Assembly: GCA_943371425.1 (NCBI GenBank)
Contig: CALRUR010000004.1
Span: 167,277 to 231,276, forward strand
DNA: 64,000 nucleotides
Direction of reading: 5' to 3'
DNA from: CAJBVG01 sp943371425
GTDB lineage: Bacteria > Bacteroidota > Bacteroidia > Sphingobacteriales > Sphingobacteriaceae
A program made the position numbers and the translations under genes. Below are positions 1 through 9,113 of this stretch, one piece after another. The first letter of the stretch is position 1. Every line of letters begins with the position of its first letter. The notes under the pieces were generated by a model. It saw nothing but the letters and a program-made list of their open reading frames with translations. It did no database searches and had not been told where the DNA came from.

Positions 1-1980
1 AGAGGCATCAGCATAACTATAGGTGCTGCTATTTACATTTTGAGAAACACTCAAGCTATTGTTAGTGTTTACATCATCAGCAATTACACTTACAGTAACG
101 TTGTTGGTACCATTATTAATAGCAAATAAATTATCAAAAGTTACCGTAGTAGTTTCTTGTGATTCTAAAGTTACCGTTTTATTGCTAGTCATAATGTTTG
201 CACCAGTTACGTTTAAACTTATTGTATAAGAAGTTTGTTTATTGTAACCGTTATTTTTAACTACCGCACGTACTTGGTGAGGCGATGCTGCCAAACGTGG
301 GAATTGTGTTAGGGTTTGAATTGCAATAATAGCAACATCATTTGCTTGAGCATTTACGCCAAAACGAACTGCCGGTCTAAATGCAGAACTTCCTAATGTT
401 GCAGGTGCTGTTGCACCAGTTGAAGATCTGTTACCATTACCACCACCTACTAAGGCATTAGTACAACCATAAGTTGTTCCTCCTCCAGTTGCAGTTGATA
501 ATGCATATTCAAAAGCAAAATAAACGCCAGTACCTGAATAAGCGAAAGGAGTGCTTATTCTAATATCATATGTACCTGCATCGTTAACAATTGTTAATGG
601 CCCATCATAAACTAAGGTCATATCGGCAATTGCAGTTGCAAAAGTAGTTGACTTTGTAAAAGATACATCAGTTGTATTTTGCATATAAATTTTGATGTTT
701 CCAGACACTGTTGCTGTACCAGCTGCAGTAGTTTCGAAACCAACAGAGCGTATAGTATCACCTGCTTTTAAGTTTGCATAGTCTGCTGCAGGAAATATAC
801 TAATTGATCTTGAAAACAATGCTTGTGTTGCAGGTCCTCTACCTAATCCTGAAGTTGCTGTAGTAATAGCATTTAAATTAAAGATTGTAGCAGGAGAAAT
901 AATTCTAGTTGGTGTTGGATTTGATACTGTAGGTATAAAGGTAGTAGATCCAACTTTTACTGAATCGAAAGTTGCATCTGCAATATTTCCAAGCGCTGAT
1001 GATAAACTTAAATCATAAGTTAACCAGTAATAGTTATTGCCTTCTGCTATAGCACTTGTTAATCCTGTAAATGCCAAATTTGCACCTGGTGTTGAAATTT
1101 GTGTACCAACCATAGTTGCAGTTGATGCATTAAAATTCGGGTTGTTTCCAGTAGTCCATAATTTAGCATTCGAAATATCAGCTAAACTAGTAGTACCAGT
1201 AGTTGATAAATAAAATGCTGTTGCATTCAATGGATTTAAAACTCCAGTTGCAGCAACATTCATTCTAATGATTTGTTGGTTAGCCAATGGTTTGAAGATC
1301 TCTCTATCATTTCCTTTTTGGAATGAAGTTGTAGAAGCTACAGTCATAGGACTTGGTAAAGCAATACTTACATCATCAATTGCAATATTGTCCGAACCGT
1401 AATCACTTGTGCCTTCAAAACGAATGTCAACAGTTGTAAAACCTGCACCAGAAAATGCAATTAATGGTATAGAAACTTCTGTAAAATTTGCGTTTACTCC
1501 ATAGGTAGTACTTCCCACTTGTGTCCAAGGATTTGATCCGTTACGAGCAAATACTCTTAAAACATCGGTTCCACTTTTATTTATTAACCAAAATTTTAAT
1601 ACTGCATACGGTGCAATTGCTGATAAATCAATATCATGAAAAATTAAATCAGCTTTTCCTCCCGATGCAATATCATAAGTGTTAAAACATGCAGCAAAAC
1701 CAGTTCCACCCCTACCTGGGTTTATTCCAGTATTTCCACCATTTGTAACAGTAACCGTATCTCCACGGTACCATTTTGTAGCTCCTTCATCGGTAATACC
1801 TGTACCTACGGGGTTACTCACTGCTGGTGGGCCAACCGGCGGCCATGCACCATCAAAGTTTTGACTAAATAATTGAGCTTGCGATAAACTCGTTTGTAGA
1901 GTAATAATAATTACTCCTAGCAGGTAAAGAAAAAACTTCTTTGTACTGCCTCTCGTGTGTAAATTGTTCTCCATAATCAT
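1..1980 (-). CDS. Secreted multidomain adhesin-like protein, 3' part missing
   Basis: The frame is open from the start codon to the left edge, giving 660 codons with no stop, so the C-terminus lies outside the window. Two in-frame ATGs (1980 and 1974) are possible starts. Residues up to about 35 form a signal peptide (FFLYLLGVIIIT, then SLSQAQ). A choice-of-anchor J-like beta-sandwich follows at about 35-190 (FSQNFDGAWP near its start; FEGTSDYGSDNIAIDDV near its end). Residues about 205-345 resemble the N-terminal domain associated with BNR-repeat neuraminidases (NQQIIRMNVAATG, ending YYWLTYDLS). A jelly-roll-like region comes next, and the last visible part resembles CARDB domains (VTVSVIADDVNTNN). 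A T9SS sorting domain is expected beyond the edge but cannot be seen. No catalytic residues are recognisable, so an adhesin or surface role is inference. Confidence 0.8.
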   Translation of the reverse strand, partial: MIMENNLHTRGSTKKFFLYLLGVIIITLQTSLSQAQLFSQNFDGAWPPVGPPAVSNPVGTGITDEGATKWYRGDTVTVTNGGNTGINPGRGGTGFAACFNTYDIASGGKADLIFHDIDLSAIAPYAVLKFWLINKSGTDVLRVFARNGSNPWTQVGSTTYGVNANFTEVSIPLIAFSGAGFTTVDIRFEGTSDYGSDNIAIDDVSIALPSPMTVASTTSFQKGNDREIFKPLANQQIIRMNVAATGVLNPLNATAFYLSTTGTTSLADISNAKLWTTGNNPNFNASTATMVGTQISTPGANLAFTGLTSAIAEGNNYYWLTYDLSLSSALGNIADATFDSVKVGSTTFIPTVSNPTPTRIISPATIFNLNAITTATSGLGRGPATQALFSRSISIFPAADYANLKAGDTIRSVGFETTAAGTATVSGNIKIYMQNTTDVSFTKSTTFATAIADMTLVYDGPLTIVNDAGTYDIRISTPFAYSGTGVYFAFEYALSTATGGGTTYGCTNALVGGGNGNRSSTGATAPATLGSSAFRPAVRFGVNAQANDVAIIAIQTLTQFPRLAASPHQVRAVVKNNGYNKQTSYTISLNVTGANIMTSNKTVTLESQETTTVTFDNLFAINNGTNNVTVSVIADDVNTNNSLSVSQNVNSSTYSYADAS

Positions 1981-2083
1981 TTATTTGATTTATTTTTTTG
2001 GGTTAACTCTAAATATAAGGATATAGAATATTAAAAACTAAACTTTTTATTTGTATTTTTTTGAAATAGAAGGCATTAAAACT

Positions 2084-2124
2084 AAAAAAGCCTAGATTTA
2101 GCTTGCATTTTGCTATATCTAGGC
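2084..2124 (-). terminator. Rho-independent terminator after the 978-residue T9SS cargo gene
   Basis: Read on the minus strand, 13-base arms (2112-2124 and 2090-2102) pair with one mismatch around a 9-base loop and are followed at once by a run of six T (2089 to 2084). It lies about 55 bases past the stop at 2179 and ends the transcript before the next minus-strand gene. Confidence 0.75.
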
Positions 2125-2178
2125 CCTTATTTATGTATAATTTCTAATCAACTCATAATATTTAGATTTACTTTCTAA

Positions 2179-5115
2179 TTAATTAAGTATTATTTTTTTG
2201 TTATTAATTCCATTAATCGTAGAAATTTTAATGAGGTAAGGCCCTTTTTCTAAATGCTGAATATTTAATTCGTAACCGTTTTCAATAGATATGGATTTTA
2301 ATTCTACTAAAACCCTCCCTTGCATGTCGATTATTTGGATATTAGTAGGGGTATTTATTTCTGATTGTATAATCATTTTACCATTACTTGGGTTTGGAAA
2401 AACCTTAAACTCATTTGTAAAATCAGATCGAATACCTACTCCATTTATAGTTATACTTTTAGTGCTAGTACTGCTACAATTATTAATACTATTAACTACA
2501 AGCGAAACAGAATAGTTTCCATTGCTAGAATATTGATGTGTTACATTTTTTCCGGATGCAGTATTACCATCACCAAAATTCCATAAATAATTATTTGCTC
2601 CAATTTGAGTTGCATCGCAGGTTAATAGCCCGCCTTGTTGTGACGTTGTAAAAGCACCATTAGGATTTTCTTTTTTTGTTATAATAATGGTGTCTGATGA
2701 AAAACACGTAGCACTCTCCTCATTTTTTACTACAATACTGTTTTCTCCAACAGATAAACTATTGGAATTTATTGAAATTGGATTGCCTGTAAGTGTAATG
2801 TTTCCTACTATCCAAGTGTATTCATACGCAGAGCTACCTGCATCTAAAGTAATTGTTTCGTTATCGCAAATTTCTAAATCGGCCCCAATATTAAACTCTG
2901 GTTTAATGTTCGAATTAAATGCAATCGAATCATATGTTAAAATTCCATCTGCGTTTGGAAATGTTTTACTATTGTTTAAAAATATAATTGGCTTGCAATT
3001 ATTAGATACGGTTACACTGCCTTGATTTGTTCCATCGAACAAACCGTTACCTGCTAAATCTTTTATTTTGAAAATTAATTCTTGATTAAATTCTACACTT
3101 ACAGAATCTAAATGTGTAGCAGCAATTACATTGTATGGGATCACATCGTTAAATGGTCCGCGACTAACAATTAACGAATCGGTATTTGCATCTCTGAGTT
3201 CCCAAATAATTTCAGAACCTTTTGTATCTGTAATTAAATTTACAAAAATTAATGGAGAATAAATAGGTACAACTTCGATAGAAATAGTATCGCTTCTCAA
3301 ACAAGTTTGTGCTCTAATAGAAACAGAATAAGTATATACACCAGTGTTTAAATTTTTACCAATTATAGTAATGGTTTGGGTGGTGTCTCCGGTTGACCAT
3401 AAATAAGGTCCATTGGCACCGGCATCTAATACCAAAGTATCGTCTAATGTAATAGTTAAGTCTTTGCCTAAATCGGGGCTATAGTTTTTAGCCACAAAGA
3501 GTACAGAGTCATATGCCAATTCTGGTAATACTACTCCGCCATAAGGTAAAGTTCCCGAGCCCTGTAAAATGGTATCTCCGCAAGCACTTGTAAGTAAGTA
3601 TTTTCCAATATTAGTGCCGTCGTTTAAGCCGTCGCCAAAATTGTCTGAAAGTTTAAATACATAAGTCTTTCCTTCTACTAAGCATACATTTCTAATGTCG
3701 CGCGCAAGGTTAAGTTGATAAGGGATGATGTTGTTGTATGGCAAATTAATAGCAATTAATTCTCTAGTTTGAGCATCTCTTATTTCCCATGATATTTCTG
3801 ATGCATAAGAATCTAATGTTAAATCAATGTTGGCTACAAAATCTATAGAACACTCTTCTATTATTTCTATTTCTGAGATGGCAATTGCAGAGCTATCCCC
3901 ACCATTGTCTTTATGCTCAATTATAAATTGTACACTATCATTTAAAATAAAACCTTGAAGGTTTATGTCTTTTATAAAATAAGTTCCGAGTTGCTGACTT
4001 AGTGAATCTATAGTTAAGACAGAATTGTTCTTGGTTCTTACTTTTACATATACTTTTGAGCCTTGCGATTCTCTGTATACATAAGATATAGACAATAGCA
4101 TGTTTGTGTTTTTAGAGTAAGACCTTAGGTCGAACCATGGGCTGCTAATAGTAGAATTACTTTTATCGCAACTGCAATTAATGTCGGTAGAAACCAAAAT
4201 ATGTGCATCTGCTGGGATGGCAAATGTTGAATTACTAAAATTAGAAGATGGCCCAGCTTGCCATATTCCATTAGCATTTGCGGCAGTATTTGCCCAATCA
4301 CATGGTAAATTTAAATTAAATGTTTCTTGGTAAGGTAACATTTCTGGTTTAGTTTGAATATAAGTTGGGCTAAAGGTTGCAGATAGTGGGCTCATACACA
4401 TTTTAGAAACATCCCAATCAAAAAAATAATAATAACGATTGTTTGCCGCACTAAAATTGTTACCAGTAATAGAAATTAAATTACTTATTTGGTAAGGATA
4501 ACTAGCGCCGGTTAATGCTCTATATAAAATACCTGTACCTCCTGTAATTTCAATATTTATATAATAATTACCCGATGTTAAAATTGCTGCAATTGGCACT
4601 CGAGTATTTGTGGGGCCATTACTTGTAATATTAAACGGAATTTTTTGTAACACATATCCATTGTTTTCTGGAGCATTGGTCCAAATTTGAATAAAGCCTT
4701 GAATAGGATTGTTACTCCTTAGCAAAATAGAATCAATTCTTAATGGACTTAGGCTAGTAAAATATTGTCCGTTTGTGAAATTTTGTGATGGGTAGGTTGA
4801 AGTAAACTGAGATGGGAGTGGGCCTACTGAACCACTTACAAGATCATACCCTGCCTCTGCAGCTTTAAAATTTAATCCAAGATCGCTAATGTAATATTGA
4901 AAGTTATTTCCAGATCCTATTACCCTATTTGCAGAATCGAGCCATACTAATGTATTACTTAAGTCGTTTAAAGTACCACTAAAAGTAGTAAACCCTTTTT
5001 CACAAATGCCAGAAGCATTTAAATTAGTGGGGGCACTGGTTGCAGGGCAGTTAGCTTTTGAATCGTTATTAATTACAAAAACTAGTAAAATAAAAATAGC
5101 GTAAATGTTCTTCAT
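2179..5115 (-). CDS. T9SS-secreted protein with PKD domain and sorting domain
   Basis: The 978-residue protein begins with a signal peptide (MKNIYAIFILLVFVINN) and ends with a typical type A T9SS C-terminal sorting domain (FKVFPNPSNGKMIIQSE, then LEKGPYLIKIST). Before that lies a PKD domain of about 80 residues (YLWNFGDGNT, HQYSSNGNYSVSL). The middle has two related modules of about 120 residues, each with a strand-rich start (EISWEIRDAQT; EIIWELRDANT) and an Asp/Gly-rich calcium-loop-like motif (DNFGDGLNDGTN; DLAGNGLFDGTN). The family role is export through the T9SS translocon (SprA is in this window) and attachment to or release from the cell surface. No enzymatic domain was recognised. Confidence 0.88.
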   Translation of the reverse strand: MKNIYAIFILLVFVINNDSKANCPATSAPTNLNASGICEKGFTTFSGTLNDLSNTLVWLDSANRVIGSGNNFQYYISDLGLNFKAAEAGYDLVSGSVGPLPSQFTSTYPSQNFTNGQYFTSLSPLRIDSILLRSNNPIQGFIQIWTNAPENNGYVLQKIPFNITSNGPTNTRVPIAAILTSGNYYINIEITGGTGILYRALTGASYPYQISNLISITGNNFSAANNRYYYFFDWDVSKMCMSPLSATFSPTYIQTKPEMLPYQETFNLNLPCDWANTAANANGIWQAGPSSNFSNSTFAIPADAHILVSTDINCSCDKSNSTISSPWFDLRSYSKNTNMLLSISYVYRESQGSKVYVKVRTKNNSVLTIDSLSQQLGTYFIKDINLQGFILNDSVQFIIEHKDNGGDSSAIAISEIEIIEECSIDFVANIDLTLDSYASEISWEIRDAQTRELIAINLPYNNIIPYQLNLARDIRNVCLVEGKTYVFKLSDNFGDGLNDGTNIGKYLLTSACGDTILQGSGTLPYGGVVLPELAYDSVLFVAKNYSPDLGKDLTITLDDTLVLDAGANGPYLWSTGDTTQTITIIGKNLNTGVYTYSVSIRAQTCLRSDTISIEVVPIYSPLIFVNLITDTKGSEIIWELRDANTDSLIVSRGPFNDVIPYNVIAATHLDSVSVEFNQELIFKIKDLAGNGLFDGTNQGSVTVSNNCKPIIFLNNSKTFPNADGILTYDSIAFNSNIKPEFNIGADLEICDNETITLDAGSSAYEYTWIVGNITLTGNPISINSNSLSVGENSIVVKNEESATCFSSDTIIITKKENPNGAFTTSQQGGLLTCDATQIGANNYLWNFGDGNTASGKNVTHQYSSNGNYSVSLVVNSINNCSSTSTKSITINGVGIRSDFTNEFKVFPNPSNGKMIIQSEINTPTNIQIIDMQGRVLVELKSISIENGYELNIQHLEKGPYLIKISTINGINNKKIILN

Positions 5116-5185
5116 TTATAATGTGTTTAAATTCATTAATATAGGGTGTATACGAAGATACAAATTTTCATTAACTTCGCTGCCA

Positions 5186-6589
5186 ATGCGTTACTTTAAA
5201 AGCACTCTATATATATTATTAATATCAACCGTCTTGTTTTCTTGCAAAGACGATTTAGATATAATTAACAGTCCTAGCGCTAAGCTTGAATTTTCGACAG
5301 ATACAATTGTGTTCGACACCCTTTTTACTACAGTTGGTTCAACTACCAAAAGAATTAAAATATATAACCGAAATAAAAAAGCAATAAGCATTGCTAAAAT
5401 CGATTTGGTAGACTCCACCTCTTTTGCTCGTTATCGATTAAATATTGATGGTTTTAGTGGTAATCATTTAAGAGATATTGAGATACCTGCGGAAGATTCT
5501 ATTTTCGGTTTTATTGAAATGACGGTTAAAGGGAATATAAATTCAAATCAGTTTCCGTTTTTAGTTGCCGAACAATTGGTGTTTGAAACAAATACCAATG
5601 TGCAAAAAGTAGAGCTAGTGGCATTTGGACAAAACGCTCATTTTTTTGTTGACTCTATTTTAACAGGAAATATTACTTGGAATAATGATTTGCCTTATGT
5701 TATTTATGGGGGCATTTTAGTGGATACCTTAAGTAGTTTAACTATTAATGCTGGAGTAAAAATATATATGCATAAAAATGCAATCATACTTTCTAAAGGT
5801 ACTTTGCAAATTAACGGAACCTTACAAGACAGTGTGATAATACAAGGCGATAGAAGAGAATCGCAGTATTACAACGAGCCGGGGCAATGGAATTCGATAC
5901 AGTTTTTACCAGGCAGCATCAATAATAAAATAAATTATACAACTATAAAAGGCAGTATTTACGGAGTGATAGTGGGTACCTTTCCTATTTATGGTATACA
6001 ACCACAATTAGAAATTACAAATTCAATTATAAAGTACAGCACCGTTACCGGCATGTATTTAATTGATGGTTTTGTAAGGGCTTATAATAATTTGGTGTTT
6101 GCTTGTGGGCAATATGCGATGCTTACTCAGTTGGGTGGAAATTATGAATTTATACATAATACTTTTGCTCAAACAAATAATTTTTCGAATAGGCAAACTC
6201 CTGCAGTAGCTATTACAGATTATTTATTGGTAAACAATGCTCCAGTTACAGATCAATTAAATGTAATTTTTAAAAACAATATTGTAACGGGTTCCTTAAA
6301 AGACGAATATTTTACTGAATTTAAAAATCCTGCTACGGCATCTGTAAGCACAGAATACAATGCATTAAAAAGTTCTAAAACATGGCCATCTACAAATCTT
6401 TTAAATAGAGACCCAATGTTTAAAGACCCGAGTATTAGCTTATCGTCTAATTTTACCGAAAATTACCGACTAAAAGACTCTTCGCCTATGAAAGGCAAGG
6501 CTGATTTTGTGAATTCTCCAAGTGTTTTATTGCAAGATGCAGACGGAAATACAAGAATAAACCCCTCAACATTAGGTTGTTACGAATAA
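5186..6589 (+). CDS. Outer-membrane-type lipoprotein with right-handed beta-helix
   Basis: The ATG at 5186 gives a clean lipoprotein signal (MRYFKSTLYILLISTVLFSC, lipobox LFSC at residues 17-20), so I prefer it to an upstream ATG at 5105 that would overlap the divergent gene. The 467-residue product has an N-terminal beta-sandwich of the DUF1573/HYDIN-like kind (LEFSTDTIVFDTLFTTVGS) and then a run of short strand-turn repeats typical of parallel beta-helices (ILVDTLSSLTINAGVKIYM, ITNSIIKYSTVTGMYLIDG). It ends in a C-terminal motif common in such proteins (DADGNTRINPSTLGCYE). It probably sits on a membrane surface; no substrate can be assigned. A promoter-like TAACTTCG lies at 5172-5179, only six bases before this start. 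Confidence 0.8.
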   Translation: MRYFKSTLYILLISTVLFSCKDDLDIINSPSAKLEFSTDTIVFDTLFTTVGSTTKRIKIYNRNKKAISIAKIDLVDSTSFARYRLNIDGFSGNHLRDIEIPAEDSIFGFIEMTVKGNINSNQFPFLVAEQLVFETNTNVQKVELVAFGQNAHFFVDSILTGNITWNNDLPYVIYGGILVDTLSSLTINAGVKIYMHKNAIILSKGTLQINGTLQDSVIIQGDRRESQYYNEPGQWNSIQFLPGSINNKINYTTIKGSIYGVIVGTFPIYGIQPQLEITNSIIKYSTVTGMYLIDGFVRAYNNLVFACGQYAMLTQLGGNYEFIHNTFAQTNNFSNRQTPAVAITDYLLVNNAPVTDQLNVIFKNNIVTGSLKDEYFTEFKNPATASVSTEYNALKSSKTWPSTNLLNRDPMFKDPSISLSSNFTENYRLKDSSPMKGKADFVNSPSVLLQDADGNTRINPSTLGCYE

Positions 6590-6663
6590 TTTAAACTTTT
6601 TTTGTATTTTTTGTAACCTTTCTCGCAACATCTCGTTAAAGATACATGAGAGCGTAAATTAAA

Positions 6664-6707
6664 TTATGTTATAATGGCCGTTCCAAAAGGATGGCCATTA
6701 AACATAA
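6664..6707. terminator. Hairpin between convergent genes, probable bidirectional terminator
   Basis: Eight-base perfect arms (6672-6679, 6693-6700) extend outward as TTATGT/ACATAA with one unpaired base, around a loop that can itself pair TCC with GGA. It lies between the beta-helix lipoprotein stop (6589) and the glyA stop (6717). There is no long T run, so termination is inferred from the hairpin and its position. Confidence 0.5.
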
Positions 6708-6716
6708 TAATTCCAA

Positions 6717-7988
6717 TTACTTATAAAGAGGAAAATCTTTCATCCAAGTATTTACATCCTTCTTCACTTTCTTCAATATCTTTTCATCTTCTGGATTCAT
6801 TAAAACTGTATCAATTAATGATACGATTTTATCCATGTGTTTTTCTTTCATGCCTCTACTTGTAATTGCAGCTGTACCAATACGTATACCAGAAGTTACA
6901 AATGGTGATTTGTCGTCAAATGGTACCATGTTTTTATTAATAGTAATATCAGCTTTTACTAACGCATTTTCTGCAGCTTTACCGGTAATGTTTTTATTTC
7001 GAAGATCAATTAACATCAAATGATTATCGGTACCTCCTGAAATTATTTGGTATCCTTTGCTCATAAATGCTTTAGCCATTGCTTGTGCATTTTTCTTTAC
7101 TTGCAAAATATATTTAAAGTATTGATCACTCAAGGCTTCGCCAAAAGCAACTGCCTTAGCAGCAATTACATGTTCGAGTGGGCCACCTTGAGTTCCAGGA
7201 AATACAGCACCATCTAACATTGCCGACATCATTTTTATTTCACCTTTAGGTGTTTTAATTCCCCATGGATTTTCAAAATCTTTACCCATCATAATTAAAC
7301 CACCACGCGGGCCTCTTAAGGTTTTATGAGTAGTAGTAGTTACTATATGGCAATGCGGAAGTGGGTCATTTAACAAGCCTCTTGCAATTAATCCGGATGG
7401 ATGAGAAATATCTGCTAACAACAAAGCGCCCACCTTATTTGCAACTTTGCGCATACGTTTATAATCCCAATCGCGAGAATATGCAGAAGCGCCACAAATA
7501 ATTAATTTTGGTTTTTCTTCAATCGCAATTTTTTCAAATTTGCTATAATTAATTAGGCCAGTTTCTTTTTCAACTCCATAAAAACTTGGCTTGTATAACT
7601 GCCCCGAAAAATTTACCGGAGAACCGTGTGTTAAATGCCCACCATGTGAAAGGTCGAAGCCTAATATTTTATCGCCAGGTTTTAGTACTGCTAACATAAC
7701 TGCAGCATTTGCTTGCGCTCCAGAGTGTGGCTGCACGTTTGCCCAAGCTGCACCAAATAGTTGTTTCACTCTATCAATGGCTAATTGTTCCACCTGATCT
7801 ACTACTTCGCAACCTCCATAATATCTCTTGCCTGGTAAGCCTTCTGCGTATTTATTTGTTAAGCACGAACCTTGTGCTTCCATAACTTGTTTTGTTACAA
7901 AATTTTCTGAAGCAATTAATTCTAGGCCCTCTTCTTGGCGATGCGCTTCTTTCTCAATGAGTTTAAATATTTGCTGATCTCTTTTCAT
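6717..7988 (-). CDS. glyA: Serine hydroxymethyltransferase
   Basis: This cytoplasmic PLP enzyme interconverts serine plus tetrahydrofolate with glycine plus 5,10-methylene-tetrahydrofolate and feeds one-carbon metabolism. The 423-residue length fits the bacterial family. Visible hallmarks are LELIASENF (residues 22-30), the NKYAEGLPGKRYYGG stretch (45-59), QPHSGAQAN (86-94) and the PLP-binding site TTTTHKTLRGPRGG with Lys222 as the Schiff-base residue. The gene stands alone, convergent with the upstream lipoprotein gene and divergent from the sugar nucleotidyltransferase at 8078. The start matches the family N-terminus. gcvH, another glycine/one-carbon gene, is in the same window but not linked. 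Confidence 0.98.
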   Translation of the reverse strand: MKRDQQIFKLIEKEAHRQEEGLELIASENFVTKQVMEAQGSCLTNKYAEGLPGKRYYGGCEVVDQVEQLAIDRVKQLFGAAWANVQPHSGAQANAAVMLAVLKPGDKILGFDLSHGGHLTHGSPVNFSGQLYKPSFYGVEKETGLINYSKFEKIAIEEKPKLIICGASAYSRDWDYKRMRKVANKVGALLLADISHPSGLIARGLLNDPLPHCHIVTTTTHKTLRGPRGGLIMMGKDFENPWGIKTPKGEIKMMSAMLDGAVFPGTQGGPLEHVIAAKAVAFGEALSDQYFKYILQVKKNAQAMAKAFMSKGYQIISGGTDNHLMLIDLRNKNITGKAAENALVKADITINKNMVPFDDKSPFVTSGIRIGTAAITSRGMKEKHMDKIVSLIDTVLMNPEDEKILKKVKKDVNTWMKDFPLYK

Positions 7989-8024
7989 GCCTTAAAAATA
8001 CATATTTTTACTAAAAAAGGCTTA

Positions 8025-8056
8025 TTTCGTTACAATTGTAAATTATTGTAACTTCG
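8025..8056 (+). promoter_or_regulatory. Putative Bacteroidota-type promoter for the 8078 gene
   Basis: TTTC(G) at 8025-8029 and TAACTTCG at 8049-8056 are spaced about 20 bases apart. They resemble the -33 TTTG / -7 TAnnTTTG promoter of this phylum with one change in each box. The start codon is 21 bases downstream. Confidence 0.4.
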
Positions 8057-8077
8057 ACCTTAGAAAGGATTTCCCAA

Positions 8078-9067
8078 ATGAAAGCAATTATCCCCGTAGC
8101 CGGTATTGGCAGTCGATTACGTCCACACACCCATACACAACCAAAAGCCTTGGTTCCTGTAGCTGGTAAACCAATTTTAGGTCATATTATCGACAGTTTA
8201 AAAGAAGTTGGAATCAATGAATTTATTTTTGTGATAGGCTATTTAGGTGATAAAATTCAGTCGTATGTAATTGAGAAATATCCCGAATTGAATAAACATT
8301 TTGTAGTACAAGCACAAAAGGAAGGAATTGGTCATGCCATCTGGACAGCTAAAGAATTTGTAGATGCCAATGATCAATTATTAATTGTATTAGGCGACAC
8401 CATTTTTGATGTTCACTTAAATGAGTTTATCAATTTACCTTTTTCGGCAATTGGTGTTAAGAAAGTTGAAGATCCGAGAAATTTTGGCGTTGTAGAAACA
8501 GATGAAGAAGGATTTATAACACGTTTAGTAGAAAAGCCCATTATTCCAAAATCAAACATGGCAATGGTTGGCTTATATAAAATAAAAGAAGGTAAATTAT
8601 TGATGGATACACTCGATGAAAACATCAAAAATAATTTAAGAACCTATAATGAATTTCAATTAACCGATGCATTAATGCATATGGTTGAAAAGGACGCTAA
8701 AATAAAATCGTTCAAAGTAGAAGAATGGTACGATTGCGGTAAAAAAGAAGTATTGTTAGCTACCAACGCTATGTTATTGAGCAGGCAGGACCTCAAAGAA
8801 TCCTACGCTTTTAACAATACAATCATTATTCCACCCGTTAGTATTGCTGCCAATTGTAGGATACAGAATTCTATCATTGGCCCAAATGTTTCTATTGGTG
8901 AAAATACTTATGTAGATCATTCTATTTTGAAAAATTCTATAATCGGTTCGTTTTCACAATTAGAAGATGTAGTGCTTCAAGACTCATTAGTAGGTAGCGA
9001 TGCTTCGCTTAAAGGATTAAGCCAAAGTTTAAATTTAGGAGATAGCACAGAAATAAGTTTTTCATAA
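8078..9067 (+). CDS. Sugar nucleotidyltransferase (first paralogue)
   Basis: The 329-residue cytoplasmic enzyme should transfer a nucleotide from NTP to a sugar-1-phosphate, giving an activated sugar for surface polysaccharide synthesis. The N-terminal Rossmann-like domain carries the nucleotide signature GIGSRLRPHT (9-18) and PKALVPVAGKPI (22-33), with VLGDTIFD as the metal-binding Asp region. VVETDEEGFITRLVEKP is typical of RmlA-like enzymes, and EWYDCGKKE closes the catalytic domain. The C-terminal 80 residues have hexapeptide-like beta-helix repeats (NSIIGPNVSIGENTYV). The exact base and sugar cannot be told; RmlA, GlmU-N or mannose-1-P enzymes are alternatives. A close paralogue lies at 13008. 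Confidence 0.88.
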   Translation: MKAIIPVAGIGSRLRPHTHTQPKALVPVAGKPILGHIIDSLKEVGINEFIFVIGYLGDKIQSYVIEKYPELNKHFVVQAQKEGIGHAIWTAKEFVDANDQLLIVLGDTIFDVHLNEFINLPFSAIGVKKVEDPRNFGVVETDEEGFITRLVEKPIIPKSNMAMVGLYKIKEGKLLMDTLDENIKNNLRTYNEFQLTDALMHMVEKDAKIKSFKVEEWYDCGKKEVLLATNAMLLSRQDLKESYAFNNTIIIPPVSIAANCRIQNSIIGPNVSIGENTYVDHSILKNSIIGSFSQLEDVVLQDSLVGSDASLKGLSQSLNLGDSTEISFS

Positions 9068-9106
9068 TTCACAACTCACAACTCACAATTCACAACTCAC
9101 AATTCA
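9068..9106. repeat. Tandem heptamer repeat YTCACAA, about 5.6 copies
   Basis: Directly after the stop at 9067 come TTCACAA, CTCACAA, CTCACAA, TTCACAA, CTCACAA and a partial TTCA. The whole array fills the gap to the ATG at 9114. Its period of seven matches the heptamer arrays that flank the four-helix-bundle gene near 37 kb, although the unit differs. Confidence 0.85.
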
Positions 9107-9113
9107 ATAAAGT

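Noticed and set aside
2291..3025. Three forward open frames inside the 978-residue T9SS gene.
   Set aside because: They are antisense shadows of a gene with a clear signal peptide, PKD domain and sorting domain.
5105..5185. Upstream in-frame ATG for the beta-helix lipoprotein.
   Set aside because: It would overlap the divergent T9SS gene and hide the lipoprotein signal that begins at 5186.
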